Shown here: positions 24,704 through 33,580 of the stretch, in pieces
How the letters are laid out: each line of letters starts with the position of its first letter
How positions within the stretch are numbered: position 1 is the stretch's first letter
Assembly: GCA_009387755.1 (NCBI GenBank)
Contig: GG697241.1
Span: 186,001 to 250,000, forward strand
Reading direction: 5' to 3'
Source of the DNA: Candidatus Micrarchaeum acidiphilum ARMAN-2
GTDB lineage: Archaea; Micrarchaeota; Micrarchaeia; Micrarchaeales; Micrarchaeaceae
DNA length: 64,000 nt
Notes under the pieces: generated by a model
The model's database searches: none
What the model saw: the letters and a program-made list of their open reading frames with translations, nothing else
What the model was told of the DNA's origin: nothing
Translations under genes and position numbers: made by a program

Positions 24704-24895
24704 TATTCGCCAGGGCAAGACTGGCATTATCGAGATTAACACCTACGGCTTTGAAAAGGTAAGGGAAAACAAGGGCAAGCTTTGTCAAGAACTTGCTAAG
24801 TAAAAATAAAGTGAAGATGCCTGAATATTGCTGCTTTGAGTCTCTTAATAATAAGCGATTTCAATAAAGCCTTACTTTGCTTGGAAATTTAAGCT
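24704..24895 (+). repeat. direct repeat R1 bracketing the lemA/GIDE gene pair
   Basis: About 190 bp, matching R2 at 27200-27398 in the same orientation. Shared landmarks in order: TTCGCCAGGGCA, ATTAACACC-Y-AC-R-GCTTTGAAA, GGTAAGGGAAAACAAGGGCAAG, AATATT-x-CTGCTT-like, CTCTTAATAATAAGCGATTT, TTTGCTT-S-GAAA. One plus frame is open in both copies and reads RQG(K/R)..., INT(Y/H)(G/S)FE(K/M)VRENKGK before a stop, so the repeats may be the remains of the end of a gene. R1 lies downstream of the GIDE-like gene. It takes up most of the 330-bp gene-free gap here. Confidence 0.65.
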
Positions 24896-24959
24896 ATGGG
24901 CTTTAAGCGTGTAGTCCACGACTTAATATAGAAAATCAGCTTAAACCATTTCCGTGTTT

Positions 24960-26546
24960 TCATCCTGAGAGTAGTATCTCTGCGGCACCACAGGAGCCAC
25001 CTCCACCGCCAGTTGAGATCTGCACCCTGTAGTTCTGCGCAGGCAGATAAATGCTACCCCTGCTGGTAGCGCATCTGCTGTTAGTGTAGTTGCTAACATA
25101 TACCACTCCATTGGCCCCGATTATCTTGAAGGAGACGAAGCCGCTGTTTCCTCCCCCCGCAAATATGTTTACTATGCCACCCTTCCATGTGCATATTGCA
25201 AAGCTTGTACTTCTGGTGCTAGAGCTGGAGAGGTTGAGAGTGCCGCAGTTACCAGAGAAGACCTGACCAGACGAACTTGTGATGGTGCTTGTTGATATTG
25301 GTATGGTTGTCGTGTAGTGCTGCGACGGCGCAGATCCTAAGAGCGCAATGGTGCTACCATTTATGTAGTGGCAGTATGGGCCGCTGTTATTTGTCTCAAG
25401 TACTAGGCATGAATACATGCTGTGGACTGGCGCAAGCCACGCTAGAAGCAGAACGATTATAGCAGCAACCGCAAACGAAACCACGGAATTTCTGAACTCT
25501 TTCTTGGAAAGCGTGCTCTTCTGGCCTTCAACCATTGAGAAAAGATTTGTGTTGCTTGTATCTCGTATCATCACATTAACTGGCTTGCCGCGCAGCGTTT
25601 CGTCCGTATGTTCCAGGTAACCCGCAGTCGCATAGCTCTGGTCAACTGGTAGGTAAGACTCTATAATGTAATAGTAACCTGCTTTCAGGGCACTCTTTTT
25701 GCTGCCTATCGGCACAAAACTGATTCCTGTGCTGCCAGTTATCGCATCAAGGCTTAGGTCTGTTCCGGAGTTTCTGGCATCTTCTAGCATTTTGCGAAGA
25801 GAGGCAACGTTATCTGGTACCGCAAGTTTGCTATACTGCGTGGGTCCTATTCCCATATGCTTAATTTTAATTGGCTCCCCGCTATTATCGTATAGCATGT
25901 AGGTATTTGCTTTTGGAAGGAAGCCATCCACCTTCTCAAACGGCAGAGCAGTATAGCCCGTGCCGTCTGTAAGATAGGTTGCTTCACCTTTCCAATCCGA
26001 GTCCAGAAAATATGTTACTGTGCTCGAATAACTGCCTTGATGCATCGTATAATAGGCAAACAAGGAAACGTCGTAGAATGTACATTTTGCCTTGGCCAGC
26101 GGGGCGCTTATCGTGTTTCCACTCTCAGATTCGAGCTTTGCTTCGAGTATGCCTAAGCCTGTTGATGCCGCTTCCATCTTTACGATAGGCGTATTGGCTA
26201 CCATCATATGAACTGCAAAATACGAGAAACCTAGATATAAAACTCCAATCACTATCATTATCGCAGCGAGGATTAGTACTGGGGGATATAGGAACGTAGT
26301 TGAGTTGATTGAATTAGAGTCGCCGCCGCTGAACACCATGCTGCCAATGAATAGAACTATGCCCACAACTATCAGGATTCCAGATATGGTTGCAAAAGCG
26401 GAGCTCTTTCTTTTGGCTGTTGGTGCATCGATATGCTCTTGCTGGCCTAAAACCTTCGGATCGGCATTGGCAAAATCCGCGCGCACTATGGCAATAGGTT
26501 TTTTTGCGGTGTTTACGTACCTGTTCCAGCCGCCACTAAGCTTCAC
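24960..26546 (-). CDS. GIDE-like membrane protein
   Basis: 528 residues. Two membrane helices lie at about 51-73 and 86-113, a cytoplasmic region spans about 120-360, a third helix lies near 370-390, and a Ser/Thr-rich C-terminal domain of about 140 residues is presumably outside. The middle resembles the GIDE/MULAN domain: a strand with LEAKLESESGNTISAPLAKAKCTFYDVSLF, then a tyrosine-rich segment YYYIIESYLPVDQSYATAGYLE, as in E3-ligase-like archaeal and bacterial homologs that lack the RING finger. The start is GTG at 26546 with GGTG upstream, 12 nt after the lemA stop, so the pair is an operon. LemA and GIDE-type genes are repeatedly paired in other genomes. The role in archaea is unknown. 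Confidence 0.65.
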   Translation of the reverse strand: MKLSGGWNRYVNTAKKPIAIVRADFANADPKVLGQQEHIDAPTAKRKSSAFATISGILIVVGIVLFIGSMVFSGGDSNSINSTTFLYPPVLILAAIMIVIGVLYLGFSYFAVHMMVANTPIVKMEAASTGLGILEAKLESESGNTISAPLAKAKCTFYDVSLFAYYTMHQGSYSSTVTYFLDSDWKGEATYLTDGTGYTALPFEKVDGFLPKANTYMLYDNSGEPIKIKHMGIGPTQYSKLAVPDNVASLRKMLEDARNSGTDLSLDAITGSTGISFVPIGSKKSALKAGYYYIIESYLPVDQSYATAGYLEHTDETLRGKPVNVMIRDTSNTNLFSMVEGQKSTLSKKEFRNSVVSFAVAAIIVLLLAWLAPVHSMYSCLVLETNNSGPYCHYINGSTIALLGSAPSQHYTTTIPISTSTITSSSGQVFSGNCGTLNLSSSSTRSTSFAICTWKGGIVNIFAGGGNSGFVSFKIIGANGVVYVSNYTNSRCATSRGSIYLPAQNYRVQISTGGGGGSCGAAEILLSG

Positions 26547-26557
26547 TATGATAACAC

Positions 26558-27133
26558 CTACTGAGTCATGTCAAAATTTATCTTGACATCTGCCTTTGCC
26601 TCATTTGGCACTTGGAACAGAGGCATTGCAGAGAAGCCCATTGCTCTGGCAAGCAGATTATATGGAAACTGCTGTATCCGTATGTTCAGGTCAGTAACTG
26701 ATTGGTTGTAGAACTCCCTCCTGTCGGCTATCTGAGATTCGATGGTCAGTATGCTCTGCTGCAATTGTATGAAGCTGTTGTTTGCCTTGAGGTCAGGATA
26801 GTTCTCTGCTACTGCAAATACGCTCTTGAGTGCGGAGGATACTTGATTAGATGCATTCATTTTTGCCTGAACGTCTTCCTGAGGCAGATTCATCCATTGG
26901 CTTCTCAATTGCGTAAGCTGCGTCATAAGTCCCTTCTCGTACTTCATGTAGCCGCTTACTGTATCGATCAGCTTGCCAAGGGCGTCATGCCTCTTCTCGA
27001 GGAGCACGTCTATGTCAGCCCAGGCCTTCTTCGCGTTGTTCTTCAATGCAACTAAAGAGTTGTATATTACTATTACCAACCCTGCTATTATTACCACAAC
27101 AAGGCCAACTATGGCATACAGTAAGAGACTCAT
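26558..27133 (-). CDS. lemA: LemA family protein
   Basis: 191 residues. A single N-terminal membrane helix (residues 5-27, LYAIVGLVVVIIAGLVIVIYN) is followed by the long-helix LemA domain: NNAKKAWADIDVLLEKRHDALGKL, then coiled-coil helices and the C-terminal NLLARAMGFSAMPLFQVP. These are the family's characteristic blocks, and the length is typical. LemA proteins are membrane-anchored helical hairpins of poorly known function, linked to envelope stress in bacteria. It is the first gene of a two-gene unit with the GIDE-like protein. A GTGAT motif precedes the ATG. Repeat R2 lies just upstream, so the promoter may sit between them. Confidence 0.85.
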   Translation of the reverse strand: MSLLLYAIVGLVVVIIAGLVIVIYNSLVALKNNAKKAWADIDVLLEKRHDALGKLIDTVSGYMKYEKGLMTQLTQLRSQWMNLPQEDVQAKMNASNQVSSALKSVFAVAENYPDLKANNSFIQLQQSILTIESQIADRREFYNQSVTDLNIRIQQFPYNLLARAMGFSAMPLFQVPNEAKADVKINFDMTQ

Positions 27134-27199
27134 TTAATCACACAATGTTATGCAATAACAATAATATAAAAACATTTGTTATAAAAACTCTGCGGATAC

Positions 27200-27398
27200 C
27201 GTTCGCCAGGGCAGGCCTGCATTCGCCGATATTAACACCCACAGCTTTGAAATGGTAAGGGAAAACAAGGGCAAGTTCTAAGCAAGTGCTTCGGGGAGAC
27301 ATAAACGGGAGAAGCCTCAATATTACGGCTTGCTGCCTCTTAATAATAAGCGATTTTAATTCCAGCCGTGCTTTGCTTCGAAAATTCTTCAAGCGAGC
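27200..27398 (+). repeat. direct repeat R2 bracketing the lemA/GIDE gene pair
   Basis: Second copy of R1, same orientation, about 2.5 kb away and on the other side of the lemA/GIDE unit. Divergence between copies is substantial in the middle, with long identical tracts such as GGTAAGGGAAAACAAGGGCAAG and CTCTTAATAATAAGCGATTT split across the unit. Its GTTCGCCAGGG start also matches the 3' end of the tRNA-Ser at 28258. Confidence 0.65.
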
Positions 27399-27418
27399 TT
27401 ATTATCTGTTCAGGCTAT

Positions 27419-28189
27419 TCATTCAAAATCTACATATAATGGCAGATGGTCTGACACAACATCATTTAGAACATTGAATTTGTTGATTTTTATTTTATCT
27501 GAGGCAAAGATATAATCTGCAAACCTGCCTTTACTTGATGGTGCGAGGGCACTGCGAGTAGAATTTATCTTGAACTCTTTTACTAAATTTACCGTCTCTT
27601 GCTCCAGCATGTGCACACTTTCTGTAGATATGTCAAGATTAAAATCTCCGCATAATATCTTGCGCTCGCCAAAACTGGACATTATCCTTAAAATGTTCCT
27701 TGACTGTTCGATCCTTTCTGGTGTATCTTCCTTTCCTCCGCCTTGCCAAAGCCCGTGCACGTTTGCTATAAAACATGTACCATTATCATTCGAAATTTTT
27801 GCATATTGCATAATGCTGCCTACCTCGAAGGGTTTTCCCCCATATAATACTCTGATCTGCTTGTGTGCCCAAGCGGTTCGCACATCTGCTTCTATTCCGT
27901 TCCTTACAAACATCGCCAGCTTCTCAGAACCTTCACTATAAGACGCTGACAGGAAACCCCTGAAGCCCGTTAGCACGTTTTCTAATCTGCCGTATAGATC
28001 CTGAACCTCTTCAAACTCGGTTCCTTGATATGACTGTTTGGTAGCTTTGGCTTCGTTTCCGGTTTTGGAATTGGCGTCTAAAACCTCCTGGAAACAGAAG
28101 ATGTCTACACCCGTTTTCTTACCCTCAAGAAATTCGGCAAGTTTGCTATATACCCTTCCGCCCCATACATTCAAAGAAACTATTCTCAT
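27419..28189 (-). CDS. endonuclease/exonuclease/phosphatase family protein
   Basis: 256 residues. The EEP fold is marked by MRIVSLNVWGG (metal-binding Asn), the catalytic Glu in IFCFQEVLD, the NVHG strand, the GDFNLD motif and the terminal SDHLPLYVDF with the catalytic Asp-His pair. Such enzymes cleave phosphodiester or phosphomonoester bonds in DNA, RNA, lipids or nucleotides. Substrate is not evident. It starts at an ATG with no strong ribosome-binding site. It lies between repeat R2 and tRNA-Ser. Confidence 0.8.
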   Translation of the reverse strand: MRIVSLNVWGGRVYSKLAEFLEGKKTGVDIFCFQEVLDANSKTGNEAKATKQSYQGTEFEEVQDLYGRLENVLTGFRGFLSASYSEGSEKLAMFVRNGIEADVRTAWAHKQIRVLYGGKPFEVGSIMQYAKISNDNGTCFIANVHGLWQGGGKEDTPERIEQSRNILRIMSSFGERKILCGDFNLDISTESVHMLEQETVNLVKEFKINSTRSALAPSSKGRFADYIFASDKIKINKFNVLNDVVSDHLPLYVDFE

Positions 28190-28257
28190 ATATTATCGTC
28201 CGTTCGTAACTTCATCCAAGTTTCACACTACTTACTGAAATTTGCCTATACTGCATT

Positions 28258-28380
28258 CGCCAGGGTAGGGATTTGAACCCTAAAGCCCTTGCGGGCACCG
28301 GTTTGCCTGTTTCGCATCACTGATCAGCTCTTGAGCCGAAAACTCAAGACCGGCGCATTACCGGATTCTGCCACCCTGGC
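28258..28380 (-). tRNA. tRNA-Ser (anticodon TGA) with 39-nt intron
   Basis: Acceptor GCCAGGG/CCCTGGC with discriminator G, T-arm TAGGG-TTCAAAT-CCCTA, and long variable arm GCCC-GCAA-GGGC identify a class II tRNA. The anticodon stem CCGGT/ACCGG encloses CTTGAG and, after a 39-nt insert, A. The processed loop CTTGAGA carries TGA (Ser). The insert begins TTTTCGGCTCAAGAG and lies at the canonical 37/38 position. Processed length is 84 nt. The 3' end sequence on the plus strand (ATTCGCCAGGG) recurs in repeats R1 and R2. Confidence 0.9.
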
Positions 28381-28637
28381 ACCTGAATATTTTAAACCAC
28401 AAAAATTTATAACGATTCTCAATTTATTGTGTGCTGCAAAGCGCCGTGTTCAATCCGCCGTAAATGCACTTAGATCAATGCATTCCTTTATAGCAAGATA
28501 TAAGATTGTTTACACGCATAAAAGGATTGAAAGACGCGCGGGCTGCGCTTTATAAATAGCCGATCTTTGGAACTCCTGTAAAATCTGCATCTGCAGTGCG
28601 CAGACCCTATTTGTCGATGTAAAAATTGGTGGTTGAA

Positions 28638-30452
28638 ATGAATAATATTTCTATAATAGTGGACACTATAAAGAAATTTGGAATGGGATTAAAATGCAAA
28701 CTGACATTTTTATTTAAGGCGCCATCCAGACTGGACTGCGGCAAACGCAAAGCACCCTCATTCTATATAGGCGAAAAGAAAAGACGCCTATGCAGAATTC
28801 GCAGCATTTCCGCCACATTGTCCGGCAAGCTAATTGTGGCAAAGGAAATGCATAAAACTGTTTGGCGGCGTTCGCATGGTAAACTTGCCATATTCCCTGC
28901 AAAGGAGCCCAACCCGCATATCATAATAACGGGCGCTTCTGGCTTCGGAAAGAGCACGCTTCTCAAAAGCATACTCCGTGAAATAAGCGGCAACGGCCTT
29001 CCTGCGCTGCTCTTCGACCCCCAAAACGAGCACGAGCCCCTTGTGCGCGAGATAGGCGGCAAAATATACAATGCAAGATTTAATTCCATAAACCTGCTGG
29101 CCCTGGACGGGCTTTCAATACGGGAAAGGATAGCGGAACTCTCAGATACGCTCTGCGAGGTGTATTCTCTGGGCCAGATACAAAGGGCAAAGCTGTCAAA
29201 GTGCCTCTGGTACTGCTATATGAACAGAGGCGCTATGGGCATGGACCAGCGCATACTCGAAGGCGAACCATCGTTGAGAGACCTGCAGCACGAGCTTTCA
29301 GTATTCATAAAAAATTCAAAAAGCGCGGCCGAGCGCAACAGTCTTATACCAATACTTGAAAGGGTCCGCCTGCTTGCGACTCCAGAGCCAAGGCAGTGCC
29401 TGAAAATTGGCGATATCAGGTCTGGTATAAACTCCATTTCATTCGCCTCCATCGGCACCAGGGAGGAGCGCCTGATATACATAACCGAGATCGCGAAGAG
29501 GCTCTACTATCTAATGCACACCTCTGAGGTCGTGCATAGTCCAAAGTTTTACATAGTAATAGACGAAGCACAGGCCATAATGGGAGAATCCGGAAGGAAC
29601 AGCGGCATGATATCAAGCATCATAGAGGAGGGCAGAAAGTACGGCTTCGGCACAATAATGGTGGTGCACGGCCTGTCGCAGTTAGACAAAGCAATCCCGG
29701 CAAATGCATCCACTATAATTGCGTTTCACAGCTCTGAGCCAACCGAACTTGCCTATATTTCGAGACTGCTTTCCGGAGGCGACGCGGAAGCCGCAAGGCT
29801 TTTGGGATACAAAATATCCACTCTAAGAATAAACCGGGCCCTTATCAAGACCAGTTCAATGGAAATAAGCGAGTTCGAACTGAGCCCAAAGAGGCTTGGG
29901 CGTCCTATTGCCATGCGGGAGTCGAATTCCTTGGGAAAAGTGACCGAGTCGTTGAAATATCCAATAAAAGAAAGCGAGATTGCCATTCTGGAAAGCCCAG
30001 GTGCAGAGGAGCTGCCTAAGATTGGCAGCACAATAGACTGCTACTACGGCTTCGGGGCAAAATGGTTCATGCTCAGGAAAAATCCGAGCATAGAGCATCA
30101 GGTATGTGTGCGCCAAATCTCCAGGATCCTGTCAGCCAGCGGCATAGCAAACAGGATAATGGGCGGCCCGCTGCGCCCGGATCTAGCAGCATCAATGTTC
30201 GGGGTGCGCATAGCAATAGAATACGAAACCGGAAAAAAGAAATTTCTCGAATCAAGGGCGATGGTGCTCTCCAGGCTCCTCAAATACGACATAGTTGTGG
30301 TCGTAGTAAACGATTTTGCAGAAGAGCGCTACGGGCGCATAAGAAGCAAAAAAGTAATCGTCCTGCCTGCCGGCAGGATGGCAGAAATGCCCGGCACGCT
30401 TGCAACAGCATGCGGGCATACGCAACAATCCGAATCCCCCCGCAAGGAATAA
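28638..30452 (+). CDS. HerA/VirB4-like ATPase with C-terminal nuclease-like domain
   Basis: About 604 residues. The FtsK/HerA-type motor has Walker A GASGFGKST (about residue 100), LLFDPQNEHEPL, Walker B FYIVIDEAQ and the sensor segment FGTIMVVHGLSQ. The last 110 residues (from about 490) read as a PD-(D/E)xK-like nuclease: RPDLAAS, a strand IAIEYETGKK with the catalytic E-x-E and Lys, then DIVVVVV. This suggests an ATP-driven DNA-processing or DNA-transfer protein. The start is ATG 28638 after GGTGG; an upstream TTG overlaps that site. The gene stands alone upstream of HMG-CoA reductase. NurA, the usual HerA partner nuclease, is not seen nearby. Confidence 0.7.
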   Translation: MNNISIIVDTIKKFGMGLKCKLTFLFKAPSRLDCGKRKAPSFYIGEKKRRLCRIRSISATLSGKLIVAKEMHKTVWRRSHGKLAIFPAKEPNPHIIITGASGFGKSTLLKSILREISGNGLPALLFDPQNEHEPLVREIGGKIYNARFNSINLLALDGLSIRERIAELSDTLCEVYSLGQIQRAKLSKCLWYCYMNRGAMGMDQRILEGEPSLRDLQHELSVFIKNSKSAAERNSLIPILERVRLLATPEPRQCLKIGDIRSGINSISFASIGTREERLIYITEIAKRLYYLMHTSEVVHSPKFYIVIDEAQAIMGESGRNSGMISSIIEEGRKYGFGTIMVVHGLSQLDKAIPANASTIIAFHSSEPTELAYISRLLSGGDAEAARLLGYKISTLRINRALIKTSSMEISEFELSPKRLGRPIAMRESNSLGKVTESLKYPIKESEIAILESPGAEELPKIGSTIDCYYGFGAKWFMLRKNPSIEHQVCVRQISRILSASGIANRIMGGPLRPDLAASMFGVRIAIEYETGKKKFLESRAMVLSRLLKYDIVVVVVNDFAEERYGRIRSKKVIVLPAGRMAEMPGTLATACGHTQQSESPRKE

Positions 30453-30457
30453 AAATA
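30448..30457 (+). promoter_or_regulatory. TATA box for hmgA
   Basis: AATAAAAATA centred about 25 nt before the HMG-CoA reductase ATG. It overlaps the end of the HerA-like gene, so hmgA has its own leaderless promoter. Confidence 0.5.
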
Positions 30458-30476
30458 CAGCAACCGATTTACTATT

Positions 30477-31739
30477 ATGAAACAGGACAAACTTGACAAT
30501 TACACGTCTGATTCGGATATAGTGAATGACCTGGCATCAGGAAAAAGGAAGCCACATGATTTGTATGCGACACTGCAGGACAAGTCCAGGGCCGCCCGCA
30601 TACTGCGCATGTATCTGGAGTCCTCAACAGGCTCAAAGCTGGAACATATAGGCTCGGCCACCATAGACTACAAGGACACCCTGTCAAGAAACGCGGAAAA
30701 CGTCATAGGGGCAGCCCAAGTGCCTCTCGGCTATGCCGGCAGGCTCAAGGTCGAAGGCGACTATGCGAAAGGCACATATCCCATACTGTTTGCAACTACT
30801 GAAGGCAGGCTGGTAGCAGGCGCCTCCAGGGCCCTGGCTGCAACGCTGAAGTTCGGAAGGATGACGACCAGGGTAATAAGAGACGGAATGGCAAGAGATA
30901 TACTTGTAAGATGTGAAGACCTGTCAGAGGCTGCGGCTCTCAATGCCTTCGTAAACGGCGCCGAAGGCTTTAAGCTGCTGCAAGACGAGTTCTCAAAACA
31001 CACTAGGCACGGCAGCCTATCATCTGTGGAGTGCTATCCTGCAGGGCGCGACGTGCATCTGCGCTTTATCGCGACCACAGGCGCGGCCATGGGCATGAAT
31101 ATGGTGACAATAGCCTCGTCAAGCGCTGCAAGAGCCCTAGTGTCCTTCATGAACGAAAGCAGGAAAATGCATCTCGAAGTGCTCGGAGAGTCCGGCAACA
31201 TGTGCGCCGACAAAAAGCCTTCCTACATAGACGTGCTGCGTGGCAGAGGGGTTTCCGTGATCGCCGAGGTCAGGATACCTGTAGAACGACTAAAACAGGC
31301 ATTCGGCTGCGATCCTAACGCAATGCTCGAGCTTGAGAAGGCAAAGAATCATATAGGATCCGAGCTTGCCGGCTCCAACGCATTCAATGCGCACGTTGCA
31401 AACACCCTGGCAGCGATGTACATTGCATACGGCCAGGATCCCGCCCAGATAGTCGAAGGCTCACAGGCCATAACAGACGTTGCAATAAAAAGCGGATTTT
31501 TCTACCTTTGGCTTTATATGCCTGCAATAGAGGTTGGCACCATTGGCGGCGGAACTGCAAGGGAAACACAAAAAGAGGCACTGGGGCTGCTAAACCTTGG
31601 CGATCTTGGTTCAGATGCCTCGCGAAAGGCCTTTGCAGAAATAGTTGCAGCTACGTGTGCTGCAAACGAGCTGAATCTTCTTGCCGTCGAAGCATCGTCA
31701 ACGCTGGCAAAAAGCCATTCAGAGCTGAAGAGGGGCTAG
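30477..31739 (+). CDS. hmgA: 3-hydroxy-3-methylglutaryl-CoA reductase
   Basis: 420 residues, the usual archaeal class I length. It reduces HMG-CoA to mevalonate with NADPH, the committed step of isoprenoid lipid synthesis. Catalytic residues are all visible: Glu in TTEGRLVAGAS, Lys in CADKKPSYI, Asp in YGQDPAQIVEGSQ and His in AKSHSEL near the C-terminus. The dinucleotide-binding segment TTGAAMGMNMV is intact. The gene supplies precursors to the prenyl synthases at the window start. Its stop overlaps by 4 bp the end of the convergent ABC permease gene. Confidence 0.95.
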   Translation: MKQDKLDNYTSDSDIVNDLASGKRKPHDLYATLQDKSRAARILRMYLESSTGSKLEHIGSATIDYKDTLSRNAENVIGAAQVPLGYAGRLKVEGDYAKGTYPILFATTEGRLVAGASRALAATLKFGRMTTRVIRDGMARDILVRCEDLSEAAALNAFVNGAEGFKLLQDEFSKHTRHGSLSSVECYPAGRDVHLRFIATTGAAMGMNMVTIASSSAARALVSFMNESRKMHLEVLGESGNMCADKKPSYIDVLRGRGVSVIAEVRIPVERLKQAFGCDPNAMLELEKAKNHIGSELAGSNAFNAHVANTLAAMYIAYGQDPAQIVEGSQAITDVAIKSGFFYLWLYMPAIEVGTIGGGTARETQKEALGLLNLGDLGSDASRKAFAEIVAATCAANELNLLAVEASSTLAKSHSELKRG

Positions 31740-32524
31740 CCGAGTATTGATTCCCGCCTAAAGCTCCTTATGCCGAAATATACTATAAGCGCGTCGGCTA
31801 TTGTAAGCCCCATTATGACATATACGAAGAACAGCGGATCAAGGCTGACAATCCCTATTATTGATGCGAAAGGCAGCACCAGTATCGGCAGCACAAGAAG
31901 CGTGCTTATCTGCTGCGCCTCCTTTATGCCCTTTACGTGCGAAGATACTATTACTACCATGCCTATGGCAGCTATGGAAAAGAACGGTGCGCTCAGCAGC
32001 ATGAGAAGCCAGGTGGTATTCGGCAGTATGTAGGTATGAAAGGTGCCTGCCGCCAGGTAGTTAACCACACCCCCGTATATGCCGAATATGGCTATTGTGA
32101 GGAACACCGCAGGCAGGAACGAGGCAAGCATCTTTCCCACCATAAGCTCGGATTTGGTCACTGGCGTTGCAAGCAGCGCCTCTGAAGTCTTCCTTTCCTT
32201 CTCACCTGCAAAGCTGTCAGCAGCTATGACTGAGGCCGTGAATATCGGCATTGTCAGGAATATCGGACCGAGCACGTTTACCGAGAAGAATATCATGAAC
32301 GCTACGCTTTTCAGGTTGTTTGCAGCACCGGGCGCAGCAGACGCAAAAGGCAGTATCCTGCTTGCCAGGCCCGGCCCAGCGTAAAGCGCTACATAGAAGG
32401 TCAGCAGGGGCAGCGTCACAGCAAAGAACAGCGGCACCCCTATCATAGGCCCGTAAATCGATATGCTGCTGAAGACTTCTTTCAGGTCTTTTACCCCTAT
32501 TGCGCGCGCTTTTGCAAAGTTCAT
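31736..32524 (-). CDS. ABC-2 type transporter permease
   Basis: 262 residues, with six hydrophobic helices at about 25-50, 83-108, 128-150, 160-185, 195-220 and 225-245. The cytoplasmic loop ADSFAGEKERKTSEALLATPVTKSELMVGK after the second helix is the family signature of ABC-2 exporters. It follows the ATPase gene with a 4-nt gap, so both form one operon and one exporter. The cargo is unknown; the family exports drugs, lipids, polysaccharides or sodium. Confidence 0.85.
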   Translation of the reverse strand: MNFAKARAIGVKDLKEVFSSISIYGPMIGVPLFFAVTLPLLTFYVALYAGPGLASRILPFASAAPGAANNLKSVAFMIFFSVNVLGPIFLTMPIFTASVIAADSFAGEKERKTSEALLATPVTKSELMVGKMLASFLPAVFLTIAIFGIYGGVVNYLAAGTFHTYILPNTTWLLMLLSAPFFSIAAIGMVVIVSSHVKGIKEAQQISTLLVLPILVLPFASIIGIVSLDPLFFVYVIMGLTIADALIVYFGIRSFRRESILG

Positions 32525-32528
32525 TCAA

Positions 32529-33434
32529 TCAACCAAAGAAAAGATTTTCTATAAGGGGTTCTGCATAGTCTATGCTTATCACGTACGCTCCCTTAGCTGA
32601 CAGGTAGTCTGTGCACTCCTTTATCTCCCTGTAGTCTCCAACCCTTACCTTAAGGAAGGTTCTGTTCTCGAGCTCGAACCCCATGAAGCCTCTTATACCT
32701 TTGGCTACTGAATTGCTTATGGGGTTTGCAAGCCTTATCCTAACTTCCATGCCCTTGAGCTCAGCCTTGTAAAGGCTCGAAGTGTCAGTGTCCTTTATCA
32801 GCTTTCCTTCCCTTATGACAACTATCCTGCCCCCAAACATTGTAGCTTCTTCTATGCGCTGCGTGACGAACACAACTATCCTGCCCTCCTTGGCGTACCT
32901 GAGCAGGATACTCCGTATGAGCTGCGCCGCATGCGCATCCAGAAACGCTGTAGGTTCGTCCAACAGGATAATCTGCGGCTCGTTTATCGTTGCCCTGCAA
33001 AATGCGATCTTCTGCTTAGTTCCCCTGCTCAACGTGTATATCCTGGAGTTGATGTACTGGTAGGCATCAAGCTCCTTGAGGAATTCTGACGCCTTTTCCA
33101 TGGTGGCGCTGTCTTCCAGGCCGTATAACCTTCCAAAGAACTTGAGGTTGTCCGCCACGGTAAGCTGGTCGTAGAGCGCGTAGTTCTCAGTGAGGAGCGA
33201 CATGGAAACGCGCAGGTTGTCATCAAGATACGGATTCCTAGAATTAACAAGCACGGTGCCGCTGTCGGGCGCATACTGGCCGTCTATGCACTTGAGCAGC
33301 GTGCTCTTTCCGGCTCCATTGGGCCCCAGCACGGTGTTCACGCCGGGCCCGAAGCTGACCGTTATACCATTTATGGCGTACAGCTTGTCAAATCTCTTAA
33401 CCAGTTTGTCAAGCTTTATGCTGTTCTCGGGCAT
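32529..33434 (-). CDS. ABC transporter ATP-binding protein
   Basis: 301 residues. Walker A GPNGAGKST, Q-loop (SLLTENYALYDQLT), signature LSRGTKQKI, Walker B IILLDEP, and an H-loop position occupied by Gln (VFVTQRIEEAT). The usual His of the H-loop is therefore replaced. After residue 210 there is an accessory domain of about 90 residues like those of ABC-2 drug or daunorubicin-type exporters. GGTGAG lies two nucleotides before the ATG. It pairs with the downstream permease. Confidence 0.9.
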   Translation of the reverse strand: MPENSIKLDKLVKRFDKLYAINGITVSFGPGVNTVLGPNGAGKSTLLKCIDGQYAPDSGTVLVNSRNPYLDDNLRVSMSLLTENYALYDQLTVADNLKFFGRLYGLEDSATMEKASEFLKELDAYQYINSRIYTLSRGTKQKIAFCRATINEPQIILLDEPTAFLDAHAAQLIRSILLRYAKEGRIVVFVTQRIEEATMFGGRIVVIREGKLIKDTDTSSLYKAELKGMEVRIRLANPISNSVAKGIRGFMGFELENRTFLKVRVGDYREIKECTDYLSAKGAYVISIDYAEPLIENLFFG

Positions 33435-33549
33435 GCCTCACCACTATTTATTTTAAAGCAACGCAAATTATATAGAGATAGCACGGCAATCGATAGAAGC
33501 CAGGAAAAGCCGAAAGTAACTCCAGAGCACCTGCAGCCGACCGCAATGG

Positions 33550-33560
33550 TATTTATTTAT
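33550..33560 (+). promoter_or_regulatory. TATA box for the CDP-alcohol phosphatidyltransferase gene
   Basis: TATTTATTTAT centred about 26 nt before ATG 33581. It decides against the longer reading from TTG 33560, which lies within the element. Confidence 0.5.
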
Positions 33561-33580
33561 TGGGCACTATAATAAAGCGC

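Noticed and set aside
30062-30496. ORF overlapping the HerA-like gene in another frame
   Set aside because: Frame shadow of a strongly supported coding region, with unnatural composition.
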